Of a stretch of 64,000 nucleotides of DNA, positions 26,167 to 38,756 are shown piece by piece. The notes beneath the pieces are model-generated. The model searched no databases, was not told the origin of the DNA, and worked only from the letters and a program-made list of their open reading frames with translations. Position 1 is the stretch's first letter. Each line of letters begins with the position of its first letter. Source of the stretch: Hybos culiciformis (Eukaryota; Arthropoda; Insecta; Diptera; Hybotidae); assembly GCA_964007475.1 (NCBI GenBank), contig OZ023273.1, positions 2,232,001 through 2,296,000 on the forward strand, read 5' to 3'. Both the position numbers and the translations under genes were made by a program.

Positions 26167-29100
26167 TCACTTCTTGTACATATAAGCCGGCTGATTTTGT
26201 TGTTGTGCTAGATTGTAGAACAATGGTTTCGTTGATGTCACTCCTACAAAATTTTAAGATAAATAATTTGCAATATAGGAAAATTGAACGGTCCTAAATA
26301 TAATTATATATAACATTTTGCTAAAAATTCAAACATACATTTGAATTTAAATAAAAATCATTATATAGAAATGAAAGATATGTTTAAAGCTTTTGATTTT
26401 TAGGAATTACGAATTAAATGAAATTACTACATAACTACAAATTCTTGCGTTATTTTTAATTCAAATTCATAATTCTTAGAACAAGTGCGAATGGTTATTT
26501 AATAACAATTTCTTTATTTTTTCTATTGTTAATTCAAATTCTATTTTTATGACGAATTTTATATGAAAAATATTTTTAATGAACTAAAAGCTAGATTTCA
26601 AAATAAGTTCAAATTTTATGTATTTCAAGAATAAACGTGTGTTAGACAATTTGAAGAATTTTAACTAGAACGTGTAAGTAAACATTATGACTATTAGAGA
26701 AACAGTACTTATGTAGTTATGTACATCGTTTTTATAAGGCTTAATTTTTTTTAAGAACATTGTTGTATGAAATATATCTACATTAAAAAGATATTAGAAA
26801 ACTCAAACTAACCAGTTATTTGATCATTTCGTTTAACTTTCTGTTGGACGACTCCATTAGTCACAGCGTTCAAAAGCTGTAGATGAGAAGAATTTGGCTG
26901 ACTGTCCGAACCGTGTTGATTTTCAGCTGCAGCCATATTTTCTAATGCTGAATGTGGATTAGCGTAATGTATATTATAAAATTCATTAGCTCCAAACTCA
27001 TGTCCTGGCATACCGTGCCCAGAAGAATAACCATATTCCATATTGTATGGTATCACATAGGGTTGATGTTGTTGAAACATCATTCTAATAAAATATGAAA
27101 TAAAAAGAAATAAAAAAAGAAACATGATTTTGTTCTGTAAAATAACTTATGAAAAATTTTCTCTATTGTGAATTCATTTATTTTTAAAAGTATACTAAGT
27201 TAATTAGTGGTTATAGGTAATTCATTTTCTGTTTTTTTTCATAGTTTGTGGTTTTCCATTTCCCATAAACTAAAATTTTGTCTAATTTCCTCTTTCATTA
27301 GAAATGCAGAAATTTTCAGTGTTTTTTTTTTATTTTTTAAATTGTTAAAGAAATCTAAATTTTGAATATGTTATAAAACTAGAAGCTAAAACCGATAATC
27401 TAAAATTTTATAGAAAAACTGAGGACATTAAAATGTGTATTTCTCGATGAAATTACAACGCTTCTTGAGAAATTTTATTCTAAGGTACATTTAAAAACGA
27501 TAGAGACAATTTGTGACGACCTCTGTTAATCTGAAAAGAAATTTGGAAGCAGTTTTCTATTAGCTCTTTGTAAATTTGAAATTCGAAAGATTAGAGCCTA
27601 AAATAAAGTATAATAAATTTTGTATTTTCTTGTTTCTAAATATTTCCGTGAAAATAGTGTTTTGCGAATTATTCTAATCGGTAAATATCAAATAATTAAC
27701 TTACTTTTCAGAAGCTGTGTCCATAAGTTTTTTGATAACAGCCGCTGCAGCAGCTAAAAATGCTAGCTTAGAGATAATAAAAGCTTTTAAAGTTAATATC
27801 CCGACAGCTTTTACAGCTACTAATGTCCATCCCAAAGTTGTTGCAGCCAAATATATTGGAATAAATATTTGAAATTGTTTTTTTCCTTGGAGTCCTGGAC
27901 CACGTTTCTTATGACGTCGGCCTGAAATGAAAATTATTTAAAACTATTATTGTTAATACTATAAATCAATGTTAGTTTCAAATATTGTTTTTTTATTTCT
28001 AAGAGTTATAATTATTATTTTTTGCCATATTGGTAGAGTATCCTTTTTTTGTATATTGCAAAAAAAAAAGGTTGCTATATATATATAACCTTATATAACA
28101 TTTATCTAAATGAGAAACACCTGCGTCAAAAATGTATTTAAAGTACGAATTCTTAATTCAAATGGACAAATTGAAAAATTAACACAAATTCAGAGTCCGC
28201 TTTAGGATAACACCATGACATGGCATATCCTTCCAAGGGGGGCTTTGAGAAAGCTATCCATCAATAGTTCAATTGAGAATTAATTAAGCACATAATTCAC
28301 TAAATATGGACGAGACATATAATTTAGAACGTTGGGATTGGAATGAAATATTAAATAGACAGATTATAGCGTTGATTGAAAAAGATGTAGATTTTAAGTT
28401 GTGTATGTTATGTATCGTACAACAGACAGAAAAAATATTTTAAACTAAAATTGTTCCTTTTGAACTTGCAATGTTCACTATAGATTTCTTGCTTCAAAAG
28501 TTTTAGTTCATAAGGATAATTAAAGTCTGCAACTGCAACATATCAAAGCAAGGACAATTATTGGTGGCTCGACCGAAACTTATACATTGTAGAATGACAC
28601 TAAATTAATGAGACTGGGTAAAATTTTAAATTGAGTTCATTATATTCAACATTTTTGAATGAAAAAAAGACTTCTCTCACCTAAAAAACATGAAATCTTT
28701 GAATGATTCAAATGATCTGTGATCATAATATCATTTCTGATAATTTATAACATAAATACGTTTAGTTTTACACAAACCTTAATTACTATATTAAATGGAT
28801 ATGTTATTCTTACCTTCTACATTGATATCATTTTTTAATAAAGTAACTTCCAAATATCTTTCATCATCAGCTCTTTTAATTTTGAAAAGTGAAGGTCCAA
28901 ACGGTAATGTGAATATATTATTTTTGAAAAAATTTTCAAGGTTCGATGCTCCACGTCCTGTACCAGAATCATTTGGTTTATTTGTTTTATCTATCGAATT
29001 TGACGAAACCGAATTAACCTTGCCAAAACTAAATAATCCCAAGTTAAGCGTATCACCTTTTCGGTAAGAATTTATTATATCTTTAGAAATTAAATCAATA

Positions 29101-29279
29101 CAAGTAGCATTATTAGCACAATTCCATGAAAAATAATCCAAAATAAATATTTCTTTGCTATTTTCCCCGTAATTATTGTAAAGTTCTTGGACTTTACCAA
29201 TATTACCAGGATAACATTTTATGAATGGTACTATTGTCAATATTACAACTCCAAGAAATGTGAATTTTCGTTTGAACAT
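26167..29279 (-). CDS. divergent Osiris-like protein (DUF1676), four exons
   Basis: Exons are 28814-29279, 27705-27921, 26813-27084 and 26167-26243. Donors are GAAG|GTAAG, AAAA|GTAAG and ACTG|GTTAG, acceptors TTTCAG, ATTAG and TGTAG. Phases 1, 2 and 1 all match, giving 343 residues. The signal peptide is about residues 1-21, and a two-cysteine pair (C54, C60) is spaced 6 rather than the usual 8. LNLGLFSF is followed by a polar region, then a basic RRHKKR site (157-162) and the long hydrophobic segment (about 172-222) that defines the family. The third and fourth exons add a tail rich in His, Asn, Gln and Tyr that ends Gln-rich with MYKK. The hydrophobic segment contains a Trp and lacks the IIGLKKLL ending of its neighbours. 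The first intron (27922-28813) contains no gene I can see. Membership is clear from the layout, but the subfamily is not. Confidence 0.88.
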
Positions 29280-32200
29280 ATTTATGATAAGTATAATAAA
29301 AAAATTTAATCTAATTTTAAAATAATTTATTTTAATTTTTTTTTGTTTTTTAATTTATTAATATTATAATTTTTTTTTAATATTATTATTAATTTTCTTA
29401 GAGATGATTATCGATGAACTGAAAATTAATGAAGACTACTTAATGGAAACAAAAGTATCTTAGTTTTATTATTTCAATTACATGTTAATCTGCATACCTA
29501 AAATTGAAATTTAAAACTTCTTCTAATGTTGGAACAAAAAAAAAAAATTAATCTCCCACCAATATGAAAACATGATATTAAAGCTAGTAAAAAGAAAATA
29601 CATTTTTTTTATGCATTAAAATTTGTGAAAATAAATATTAAAACTAGTGCATTCAACCAATAGTATCATTAAATTATGCGTATTTTTTTTTTTTAATAAA
29701 CAATAATTGCTGCGAATTTTTAATTAAATAAATAATTAATTGAAAATATGTAAACAAACATTAATTGTAAACAAGATAAAAAAGTATCTTCAAACGTAGT
29801 TGTGTCTGCCTTGTATTCATATTTTACATGTTAACCGTTGGTCTGGATGGATACAAAAATATAATTAATTAATTATTACATAGACATGGATTCTATTCTA
29901 ATCATACTTTTACTATGTTCATTAAATTTGAAGTATTCACAGCACTATGAGGTTTTCTGATTTGTCACAAAATACCATTGTATGTTATCCTATTGTAGAA
30001 TACAAGTTTAGTGCACTAATTGAACTTAAAAACCAACATCTGAACGCATAAATAATTCAATTGGAACTAGACCTATGAGTAAACGTTCTGAGTGCACAAT
30101 ATTTGATATATATACAAATTTTATTTTATGAATGAAAATTGGTTCTAATATTTATTAAATAAAGGATTCCAAATACTATAATTTCAGACTTTAATTTAAT
30201 TATTTTCAACTTTCAGCAGACAGTAGAAGTTTTATGATTTGATGTTTGTTTTATAGATATGGCAATGTTTTCTTTGTTAACCATAAAATAAAAATTTGAT
30301 ACTATTTGTTTTTAATTCTAGCATCTAACATTAAAAAATAAAAAGATATGCATTAGTGCTTTTAATTTCTTTATAAGATTTCATAAGAAAAATTAGATGA
30401 GAAAAAGTAAAAATGCAATGAAAATTCACTTTTTATATGAAAATATGAACGTCATTAAAAGCAAAAAAAATTGAATGTCAGAGAGAAATTAAATTTGGTC
30501 AGATAAATGTTTGAATAGTATATAATATTATACACATATTGCATATCCAAAACCATTGGTAGAAAAGTTTTCATGACGTTTCATTCAAATAATCACATCA
30601 TGCAAAAACTTTGGATGCAAATGGAAGCGTATAATATCATGTTACAATTAAAAACTTTTTTACCAGCTCGATTTATATAAACACGCAGTTTTATTTCAAT
30701 TTAATTTCAAATGATATATTGTATAGAAGTAAAATATTTGAGAGAAAAATAACGAAATGGATTTAGTAATCTAATTTATTTTCTTTCAAATCTTTCACTT
30801 CTTTTTTTCCGAGATTAAGAATTTTTATTTCCATAAAAATTTAAATTTTAAAAGCTACGAGACTTATATGGAATAAATAAATTCAGGCCAATTTACCTAA
30901 ATATATTATAATTCAAATAAATATTTTTACCAACAACACGTTCTTTATTAGATTTAATATCATATCATTTATGTTAAGCTTCAAAAAGAACAAAACATTC
31001 ATATTAATGTTATAGAATTACGTATTCATTTACGTGTAATCGTGTATTATGAATTTATGATAAATTGGCTTACCAACAGATGTAATTTCGGTAGGTTTTA
31101 AGATCTACCTGCTCCACTATATTTATCTTTTTTTTTTGGGATTTTTTGTAAGGTTAGAAACTATAGGGATGTTGTGATAGTTATTACATAGGTACTCCTT
31201 TTCCTTTCTCGATAAATTTCAATATATTTATTTATGTTTATATTCAGCAAAATTATATAAAAAAAATGATAAACTATAGACTGAACTTTCTATACATATA
31301 TATTTTGGTTCTACTAAGTTCGAAAAACTAAAAGGCTGTAATAGTACCTGCTATGAAAATTATTCATTTTAAACAATAGAAACATTTTTAATAAAAATAA
31401 GTAATAATAAAATAAAAATTGAAAAACCTTATACATACATACACAGAATAGTCAAATTTCACATCAATAACTCGCAAAAAATAAGCAAATCTTAATATTT
31501 GAAAAAGATTTTATTAATAAATTATGAATATCCTGTCGTCTACATAGGAAATGGAAACGAATTATTGCGTATTCATTCTAAGTATATATATCCTTCCTCC
31601 ATATTCTTCTTCTTTTTTGGCATTTGAATTTTCATTTCCATCAAATTTATTTGTGAAATGGAATAAAAGAATATTTTTAACTATACAGAATATAAACATG
31701 TCTGTTTTTTTTTTAATACATAAAGTTATAGAATTTAAAACACTTTACATCAACTATGTAAAACAACTTCAAAACATCAATTATTCCAATAATATTGACA
31801 AAAAAAAAATACAATCAATTTAATCTTAGAATTTATGTTATAACTAATTTTTTTTTTTTTAAATACCGATTTTGCCGAATTTTTTTGTTCTTCTGTACAA
31901 TCAACTCTAAATAACTTAATTAAAATAAAAATTATTATATTTTTCTACAATTGGAAATCATTCATGTGTGATATGTTCATATGCATGCCAGAGAAAATAT
32001 ATAAATTTAACTTAAGTACTATTTTACAAATACAAGAAAAGAATGTCTGGGTGACGGATGGGCGATGCTATTGGCTTATTATATACAATGTTTTTAATGA
32101 AACCACCATTTAGTAAGTTTTAGATATCAATGTATAATTGCCCAGAAATAGTTTTATATTATTTCTTAAAATTAAACTTATTTAATATATTTTGTTCCTC

Positions 32201-32446
32201 TTTTGTATAAAAAAAAATTACATATTTTGTCACCTCTACAAATTATCCAATTATATAAATTTTATATAAAATTCAATAGATTTTTTTATTGTCGCCTTTT
32301 TTTAAGGAAATTTTGTAAATATTAAAGATTCGCACGCTTTGAAATGAAAATAAATTAATAAAAAATATTAACAATCAGGCATTTTATTATGAGATGATTA
32401 CTAGAATATGGAATTTACAGACATTTTAGCTTTTAATATACTTTTA
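29280..32446. other. intergenic stretch up to the BEL/Pao insertion
   Basis: A/T-rich, with no supported gene. A 35-bp segment on the - strand (31074-31108) has a fair acceptor and a good donor. It could be an untranslated first exon of the four-exon Osiris gene, but the case is thin. Confidence 0.5.
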
Positions 32447-32451
32447 GGCAT
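32447..32451. repeat. target-site duplication of BEL/Pao element (left)
   Basis: GGCAT immediately before the 5' LTR is repeated exactly at 39666-39670 after the 3' LTR. A 5-bp duplication is normal for BEL/Pao integrases. Confidence 0.9.
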
Positions 32452-32928
32452 TGTTTATGCTTTTGATATTTCAAAAACACTAAATTGGAGTTTAACTCAT
32501 ATTAACATTTAATGTTATATACGTTCCACTTTGTTGTGTACACCATTTCATTTTCAGGAATTCCGCCAAATCAATTCCTTAAGAATTATTTACACTAACA
32601 CTATTAAAATAAAAATATAAATAAAAATTCGTGTTCGTAATTGGATCGTCATACGATCGTACTATATATACGGAATTACCGTAATCCTAGATTGGAAATG
32701 TAAAAATTTATAAATTATTAGTTTTAAGGGATTCAAATGTAATGTGTCAGAGAGTTCAGAAGGAATAAAGGAAAAGAAAAAAAATAAAAAAATAAATTAT
32801 TTTCATTAGAAAATTAATTTCAGTCATCAATATTCATACAGTCCATTCAACAACCAATCATACAAAACTTAAGTTCATCCATCCATCAAGAACCCTTAAG
32901 AGACGAAAATTCATCAATCAGATCATCA
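32452..32928 (+). mobile_element. 5' LTR of BEL/Pao retrotransposon
   Basis: A 477-bp repeat beginning TG and ending CA. It is identical to 39189-39665 except for one T/A difference in an A-rich run, by visual comparison. The first bases downstream (TGG at 32932) suit a tRNA primer-binding site. Confidence 0.95.
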
Positions 32929-32931
32929 TTT

Positions 32932-32949
32932 TGGTCACTTCAACCGGAT
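32932..32949 (+). other. putative tRNA primer-binding site of the BEL/Pao element
   Basis: TGGTCACTTCAACCGG starts three bases past the 5' LTR. TGG complements the CCA tail of a tRNA. I cannot name the tRNA from sequence alone. Confidence 0.5.
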
Positions 32950-33472
32950 CAAAAGAATCCAGATTGACAACTTAAAGTCAAAAAAAAAAAAAAAGAAAAA
33001 CATCAAGGTGGTTTGAAATTTAATAGTGATTGATCATCATCGTTGAAAAGCAACGATTATTTATCATTGAAAATAATTAACAACAAGTATTCCAGTTGAA
33101 CAACTCTCCACATTTGAATGAGGTTAGAATTCATCAAGGTTTTCATCGAAACATTAAGTGCAGTAGTCAACCAATTATAAAGACGCCATTTTGGAAGCGT
33201 ATATATCAGAAAAGTCGCCATTTGGGAATTATCAATTTGTATTAGGTAGTTTAATAGTTATTATTTAATATTTTATTTTATAGGATTAGCAAGAACAAAA
33301 TTAAATTAAAATAAAAGCAAAGCATTTAAAGTAGTAGAAAGCAAATTCTCTGTAAAAAAAAAAAAAAAAATATACGTATGGTTTTCAAATTCCAAAAGAA
33401 GCATTCCACTTAAGTTCAACTTAAGTTTTCAACAAATTAAATTTTATTTTCGTTGATTTAAACATATTTAAA

Positions 33473-36400
33473 ATGCCTCCAAAATTTGATCCGAATGTTG
33501 TCATAGCAACTAAATTAAAAACTTTAATCACAAGGATTAAAGTAATTGAAACTTTTGTCGGAAATAGTAGTACTGATAGTCCACCTACCCAATCCGAAAT
33601 AAAATTGCGAATTCAGTCTACCAACAAATTATACGAAGAATATGTGAAGATCTTAGACAAATTGACTACCGAAGAGTCTAAAGACATTGAGAATCTTGTT
33701 CAGACGATTGAATCGATTTATCTAGAAACGTTAAGTAACCTATATGCCTTATCACCTGATTCCAAAAGTGAAATCGATACCACAAATTCTGATTTCGGTA
33801 ATCAGAAAACCCAATTAATAAAATTACCAGATGTAAACATTCCAGTGTTTGATGGAAAGCCTACCGAATGGTTAACGTTTAAAGAAACGTTTACAGCGGT
33901 AATCCATATGAACCAAAAAATTAATGATGTGATAAAGTTCACATACCTTCTTGACAAACTAAAGGGTGAGGCCAAGCAAACAATTGGTCATATTTCCTTG
34001 TCTGACGCAGGGTACAATAAAGCTTGGAAAGATTTGATGGAACGTTATGACAATAAACGCCAATTAATTGAAATACATGTCGATGGTATTTTAAATTTAC
34101 CTGCCATTACCAAAGATAACAGTTTTGAACTAAGAAAATTGTTGAACCAATGTAATTCCCACATTTCGTCTTTAGAATCACTTAACCAAAAGCTTGATCC
34201 CTTAAGTGAAATGTTTGTTATCAATTCCATTACAAAAAAGATCGATTCCAATTTAAAGAAAGATTGGGAAACCGAACTTATGCCAAATGAATTGCCCACA
34301 TGGGTCCAACTTCAAGCCTTCCTATCAAAGAAATGCAGAGTTCTGGAGGCTGTTGAGTCTTCAAGAAAACCAAATGTCAAAATCAACAATGCTACAGGCA
34401 ATAGAACTTCCAACACAAAATTCAATCAATCCACATCTCTTGTTTCAAATAGTTCAGAGTCAACCAAACTAAATACCAATCCAAGTACCAATACACATAT
34501 CAATCCAAGTACCAATCCAAAAAGTTCAACTTGTGTGTTTTGTAGTATGCCATTTCATCCGTTTTATCTGTGCTCAGAATTTAAAAAATTTCCAATTGAA
34601 GAAAGATTTAAAAAAATCAAAGAACGTAATCTGTGTTTTAACTGCTTTAGTTCCAAACACAGTAGTAGAGATTGCCCAAAGGGATCATGTAAATATTGTC
34701 CTAAAAAGCACAATTCTCTTCTTCATCGTGAAGAAATACCAAAATCAAGTACTTCTGAAACTAATAATCAAGATAACGCCAATGGAACGTCTTTAGTATC
34801 TCAACAGGTTACCCAAATTAAAAGTTTGTTTCCGACAGCTATGGTCCTAATACAGGACAAGCTTGGAATATGGCACCAATGTAGAGCCTTATTAGATTCT
34901 GCCAGCGATGCTAATTTTATTTCAAAAGATTTTTCCCAAACTTTTAGCTTCAACAGTAGAACAGGAAAAAGGTCTACTATAACTAGTCTTAATGGTCAAA
35001 AAACAGTGTTGTCTGATGTGGTTAATGCAAATATAAAATCCTTTTCTAATCGGTTTAAGAAAAACATAAAGTTATCAGTAGTACCTACCATTGTTAATGC
35101 AGTACCAGATACTGACCTAGATATTTCAAGGTGGTCCATACCAACGACAGTCAAATTAGCTGACCCTCATTTCAATGTCTCACGAAAAATTGATCTATTA
35201 ATAGGCAATGAAATATTTTTTGAAATTATTAAATCTAAACAAATTAAGTTTAAACCAAATTCACCCATTTTACAAGAATCTGTCTTCGGATATCTAATAG
35301 TTGGACCTTATCAATCAAATAATTATACCAGTTTTGTTAATCTATCCGATCCTAATGATGAAAATTCAGAATTAAATACTGCTCTTCTCAAATTTTGGGA
35401 AATGGAATCATTTTCAGACCAACAGTTTTTAACCAAATCCGAAAATTATTGTGAAGAGTATTTTACCAAATCCCACCGAAGAGATACAACTGGAAGATAC
35501 ATTGTATCTATGCCATTAACCAATGAAATCAAAGAATTAGGGAATTCTAAGACCCAAGCCATAAATAGATTTCTGAGTTTGGAAAAACGTCTACATTCTG
35601 ACCAAATCTTGAAAGACCAATATGTTCAATTTATAAACGAATATATTTCTTTAAATCATATGAAAAAGATTATCGAACCCATTGAAAATAATGATCCCAA
35701 TTTTTATATGCCACATCATGGTGTATTAAAACCAACAAGTTCCACGACAAAATTGAGAGTTGTGTTCGACGCATCTGCAAAATCATCTTCGAATTTATCA
35801 TTAAATGACGTTATGCTAATAGGGCCAACAGTTCAACAAAACCTTTTGAATATAATTTTGCGATTTCGTAAACACCCTGTGGTAATGACCGCGGACATTT
35901 CAAAAATGTATCGTCAAATAAATGTTGATCAAGATCAACACAAATTTCAGCGCATTGTTTGGCGTTTTAATCAAAGCGATTCAATTGAAACATACGAACT
36001 ACAAACTGTAACGTATGGCACGGCATCGGCACCGTATTTAGCAACGCGAGTCTTAAAACAATTGACCATAGATGAACAGGACAAATTTCCCAATGTTTCC
36101 AAAGTAGCTCGACAAGATTTTTATGTTGACGATATCCTAACTGGGGCAGCTTCCGTTAAAGAAGCTATAAGCATTCAAACCCAACTTATCCAACTTTTGG
36201 CTTCCGGTGGCTTTCATTTGCATAAATGGTGCTCAAACGAGGAAGATTTGTTAACCAATATACCATTAAAAGATAGAGAAAGTTTACAAAAGGATGAATT
36301 TAGTTCACATGAGTCCATAAAAACCCTAGGTCTTTTATGGAAACCCGCACAAGATCTTTTTTATTTCGATATACAACCAATTAAAATCCAAAACTCACCT

Positions 36401-38692
36401 ACCAAACGATCCATTTTGTCGGCTATTGCTAAGATATATGACCCTTTAGGATTGTTGTCACCAATTACAATTACCGCAAAAATTCTTATTCAGTCAATTT
36501 GGAAAAGTCAGTGTGATTGGGACGAAGCTGTTCCTCCTGAAATTGCTGTCAAATGGAGTGAGTTTAGTAATCAGTTACCTAGCGTAAAAGAAATACACAT
36601 AGACCGTTGCATTATGCCACGTAATACAAGTCGTATTGAATTACATGGGTTTGCAGATTCGTCTGAACAAGCTTATGGGGCCTGTATATTTTTAAAATGT
36701 ATCGATAAAAATAATGCCATTAAAGTAAGCCTAGTTTGCAGTAAGACTAGAGTCGCGCCACTTAAAATTGTGTCTCTTCCACGGCTAGAGTTATGCGCCG
36801 CATTACTTCTTTCTCGACTTACAACCACAGTAGTAAAATCCTTGAACTTAAATTACGATAAAATAATCTTATGGTCTGATTCAACTATTACTCTTCAGTG
36901 GCTACTGATAGCACCCCACAAATTAAAAACCTTCGTTGCAAATCGCGTCAACGAAATACAAGAACTTACGAATAATTATGAGTGGAAACATGTGCGTACT
37001 GCTGATAATGCCGCAGACGTCATATCCAGAGGGATATTTCCCACAACTCTTAAAAATCTTTCCGTTTGGTGGAATGGACCCAGTTGGTTGAATTCTAACG
37101 AACCTATAGAAAATTACTATCAAAACAATCAATTGCCCACTTATGACCAAGAATTCTTAGAATTAAAACCAGTTGAAAATTTATCTTTTGTCACTAAATC
37201 AATTGATTTTGAATTATTCACGAAATTTAGCTCCCTAGACAAACTCATTCGAGTTACAGCATTATGCATTCGATTTTACAAAAATGTTAGCAACAAGCTT
37301 GACAGAAAAACAGATGGGTTAACTGTGACTGAGCTAGACTCCGCACTATTGACGTTGATAAAGGTTGTTCAAATATCCGAATTTAGCCAAGAACTAAGAC
37401 AATTGACCTCATGCAAAGAAATTCAGTCTAATAGCAAAATAAAAGGTCTTAACCCATTCATAGATAAAGAAAATATGTTAAGAGTTGGTGGTAGATTGTG
37501 TAATTCGGACTACGATTACGATGTAAAACATCAACTATTACTTCCGTACAAACACCCACTAACAGACTTAATTTTTCATTCTGAACATTTGAAAGGTTTC
37601 CACGCTGGTCCTCAGCTGTTGATGTCCCTGATACGACAAAAATTCTGGCCTATCAAGGCAAAGGTCCTAGCTAAGCAACTTGTAAGGAACTGCGTTACTT
37701 GCTGTAAAATAAAACCAAAACTATCACAGCAAATGATGGGAAATTTGCCCAAAGAAAGAACCAAACCAAGTAAGCCGTTTAATACAACAGGCGTCGATCT
37801 TTGTGGTCCTTTTCTGTTGAAAAATAAACACCATCGAAACGGCCCAACGTTCAAGGTTTACGTAGCTTCCTTCGTCTGTTTCGTAACAAAGGCGGTTCAT
37901 TTAGAAATAGTTTCGGATCTGTCAGCAGAAGCTTTTCTGGCTTGTCTTAAAAGATTTTTGTATCGACGAGGAAAGTGTAACACTATCTGGTCTGACAACG
38001 CAACTAATTTCGTAGGCTGCAATAGTGAGCTTAAAAAACAAAAACAATTTCTATCAGAAAAAGGTATTGAACAAAGTATAGTAAATTATTGCGCTCTGAA
38101 TCAAATTTCTTGGAGATTTATACCACCAAATGCTCCTAATTTTGGAGGATTATGGGAATCGTCTGTAAAATCACTTAAGTACCATTTAAAACGGGTAACA
38201 AAAAACATGACCCTTTATTATGAAGAACTAAATACGCTCATTATTCAAATAGAAGGAATAATGAACTCTCGTCCGATTTCAAATATGTCCGCAGATCCAT
38301 CTGATCCAGAACCCCTGACTCCAGGCCATTTTCTAACTGGGGGATCAATTGTAGCACCACCCGAAAAATCATATGATAACATTCCATCAAACCGTTTAAA
38401 TAATTGGAAAAAATTAGAACAATTGATTCAATCATTTTGGAAAAGATTTTCAATCGAATATATCCATACTTTACAACAGCGTACAAAATGGAAAACCTCC
38501 CACCCTAACATTAAGGTAAATGATATCGTTTTAATATCAAATGATTCTTCTCAACCCACAAATTGGCTAATGGGTATAATTACCAACACTATTATGGGTA
38601 ATGATGAAAAATGTAGAGTTTTCGAAATAAAAACACAAAATGGAAAGTTTCGTCGACCAATCTCTAAAATTTGTAAACTTCCAATTAATTAA
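33473..38692 (+). CDS. BEL/Pao gag-pol polyprotein
   Basis: A 1739-residue single frame, full length for the family and without breaks. In order it holds a DUF1759 gag-like region (about 118-215, VFDGKPTEW), then two zinc knuckles of CX2CX4HX4C form (about 353-366 and 388-401). The DUF1758 aspartic protease (LLDSAS near 475) has DSAS where DSG/DTG is usual. Reverse transcriptase has YVDD near 884. RNase H has HGFADSS near 1060 and LPRLELCAA near 1105. The integrase has an HHCC zinc region and a DDE core (GVDLCGPF near 1441, WSDNATNF near 1506, the glutamate of GLWESS near 1560). A C-terminal DUF5641 region follows. It starts at the first ATG after the leader. Gag and pol share one frame, as is common in BEL/Pao. 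The element copies its RNA to DNA and integrates it. Confidence 0.96.
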   Translation: MPPKFDPNVVIATKLKTLITRIKVIETFVGNSSTDSPPTQSEIKLRIQSTNKLYEEYVKILDKLTTEESKDIENLVQTIESIYLETLSNLYALSPDSKSEIDTTNSDFGNQKTQLIKLPDVNIPVFDGKPTEWLTFKETFTAVIHMNQKINDVIKFTYLLDKLKGEAKQTIGHISLSDAGYNKAWKDLMERYDNKRQLIEIHVDGILNLPAITKDNSFELRKLLNQCNSHISSLESLNQKLDPLSEMFVINSITKKIDSNLKKDWETELMPNELPTWVQLQAFLSKKCRVLEAVESSRKPNVKINNATGNRTSNTKFNQSTSLVSNSSESTKLNTNPSTNTHINPSTNPKSSTCVFCSMPFHPFYLCSEFKKFPIEERFKKIKERNLCFNCFSSKHSSRDCPKGSCKYCPKKHNSLLHREEIPKSSTSETNNQDNANGTSLVSQQVTQIKSLFPTAMVLIQDKLGIWHQCRALLDSASDANFISKDFSQTFSFNSRTGKRSTITSLNGQKTVLSDVVNANIKSFSNRFKKNIKLSVVPTIVNAVPDTDLDISRWSIPTTVKLADPHFNVSRKIDLLIGNEIFFEIIKSKQIKFKPNSPILQESVFGYLIVGPYQSNNYTSFVNLSDPNDENSELNTALLKFWEMESFSDQQFLTKSENYCEEYFTKSHRRDTTGRYIVSMPLTNEIKELGNSKTQAINRFLSLEKRLHSDQILKDQYVQFINEYISLNHMKKIIEPIENNDPNFYMPHHGVLKPTSSTTKLRVVFDASAKSSSNLSLNDVMLIGPTVQQNLLNIILRFRKHPVVMTADISKMYRQINVDQDQHKFQRIVWRFNQSDSIETYELQTVTYGTASAPYLATRVLKQLTIDEQDKFPNVSKVARQDFYVDDILTGAASVKEAISIQTQLIQLLASGGFHLHKWCSNEEDLLTNIPLKDRESLQKDEFSSHESIKTLGLLWKPAQDLFYFDIQPIKIQNSPTKRSILSAIAKIYDPLGLLSPITITAKILIQSIWKSQCDWDEAVPPEIAVKWSEFSNQLPSVKEIHIDRCIMPRNTSRIELHGFADSSEQAYGACIFLKCIDKNNAIKVSLVCSKTRVAPLKIVSLPRLELCAALLLSRLTTTVVKSLNLNYDKIILWSDSTITLQWLLIAPHKLKTFVANRVNEIQELTNNYEWKHVRTADNAADVISRGIFPTTLKNLSVWWNGPSWLNSNEPIENYYQNNQLPTYDQEFLELKPVENLSFVTKSIDFELFTKFSSLDKLIRVTALCIRFYKNVSNKLDRKTDGLTVTELDSALLTLIKVVQISEFSQELRQLTSCKEIQSNSKIKGLNPFIDKENMLRVGGRLCNSDYDYDVKHQLLLPYKHPLTDLIFHSEHLKGFHAGPQLLMSLIRQKFWPIKAKVLAKQLVRNCVTCCKIKPKLSQQMMGNLPKERTKPSKPFNTTGVDLCGPFLLKNKHHRNGPTFKVYVASFVCFVTKAVHLEIVSDLSAEAFLACLKRFLYRRGKCNTIWSDNATNFVGCNSELKKQKQFLSEKGIEQSIVNYCALNQISWRFIPPNAPNFGGLWESSVKSLKYHLKRVTKNMTLYYEELNTLIIQIEGIMNSRPISNMSADPSDPEPLTPGHFLTGGSIVAPPEKSYDNIPSNRLNNWKKLEQLIQSFWKRFSIEYIHTLQQRTKWKTSHPNIKVNDIVLISNDSSQPTNWLMGIITNTIMGNDEKCRVFEIKTQNGKFRRPISKICKLPIN

Positions 38693-38756
38693 CCGTGAAA
38701 GATTGATTTGTTGAAAACTTAAGCTAATAAAAAGGTTGGATCTTAACTTTATATTA

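Noticed and set aside
28795..29067. + strand frame over exon 1 of the four-exon Osiris gene
   Set aside because: The - strand reading has a signal peptide, the cysteine pair and spliced continuity. The + frame has none of these.
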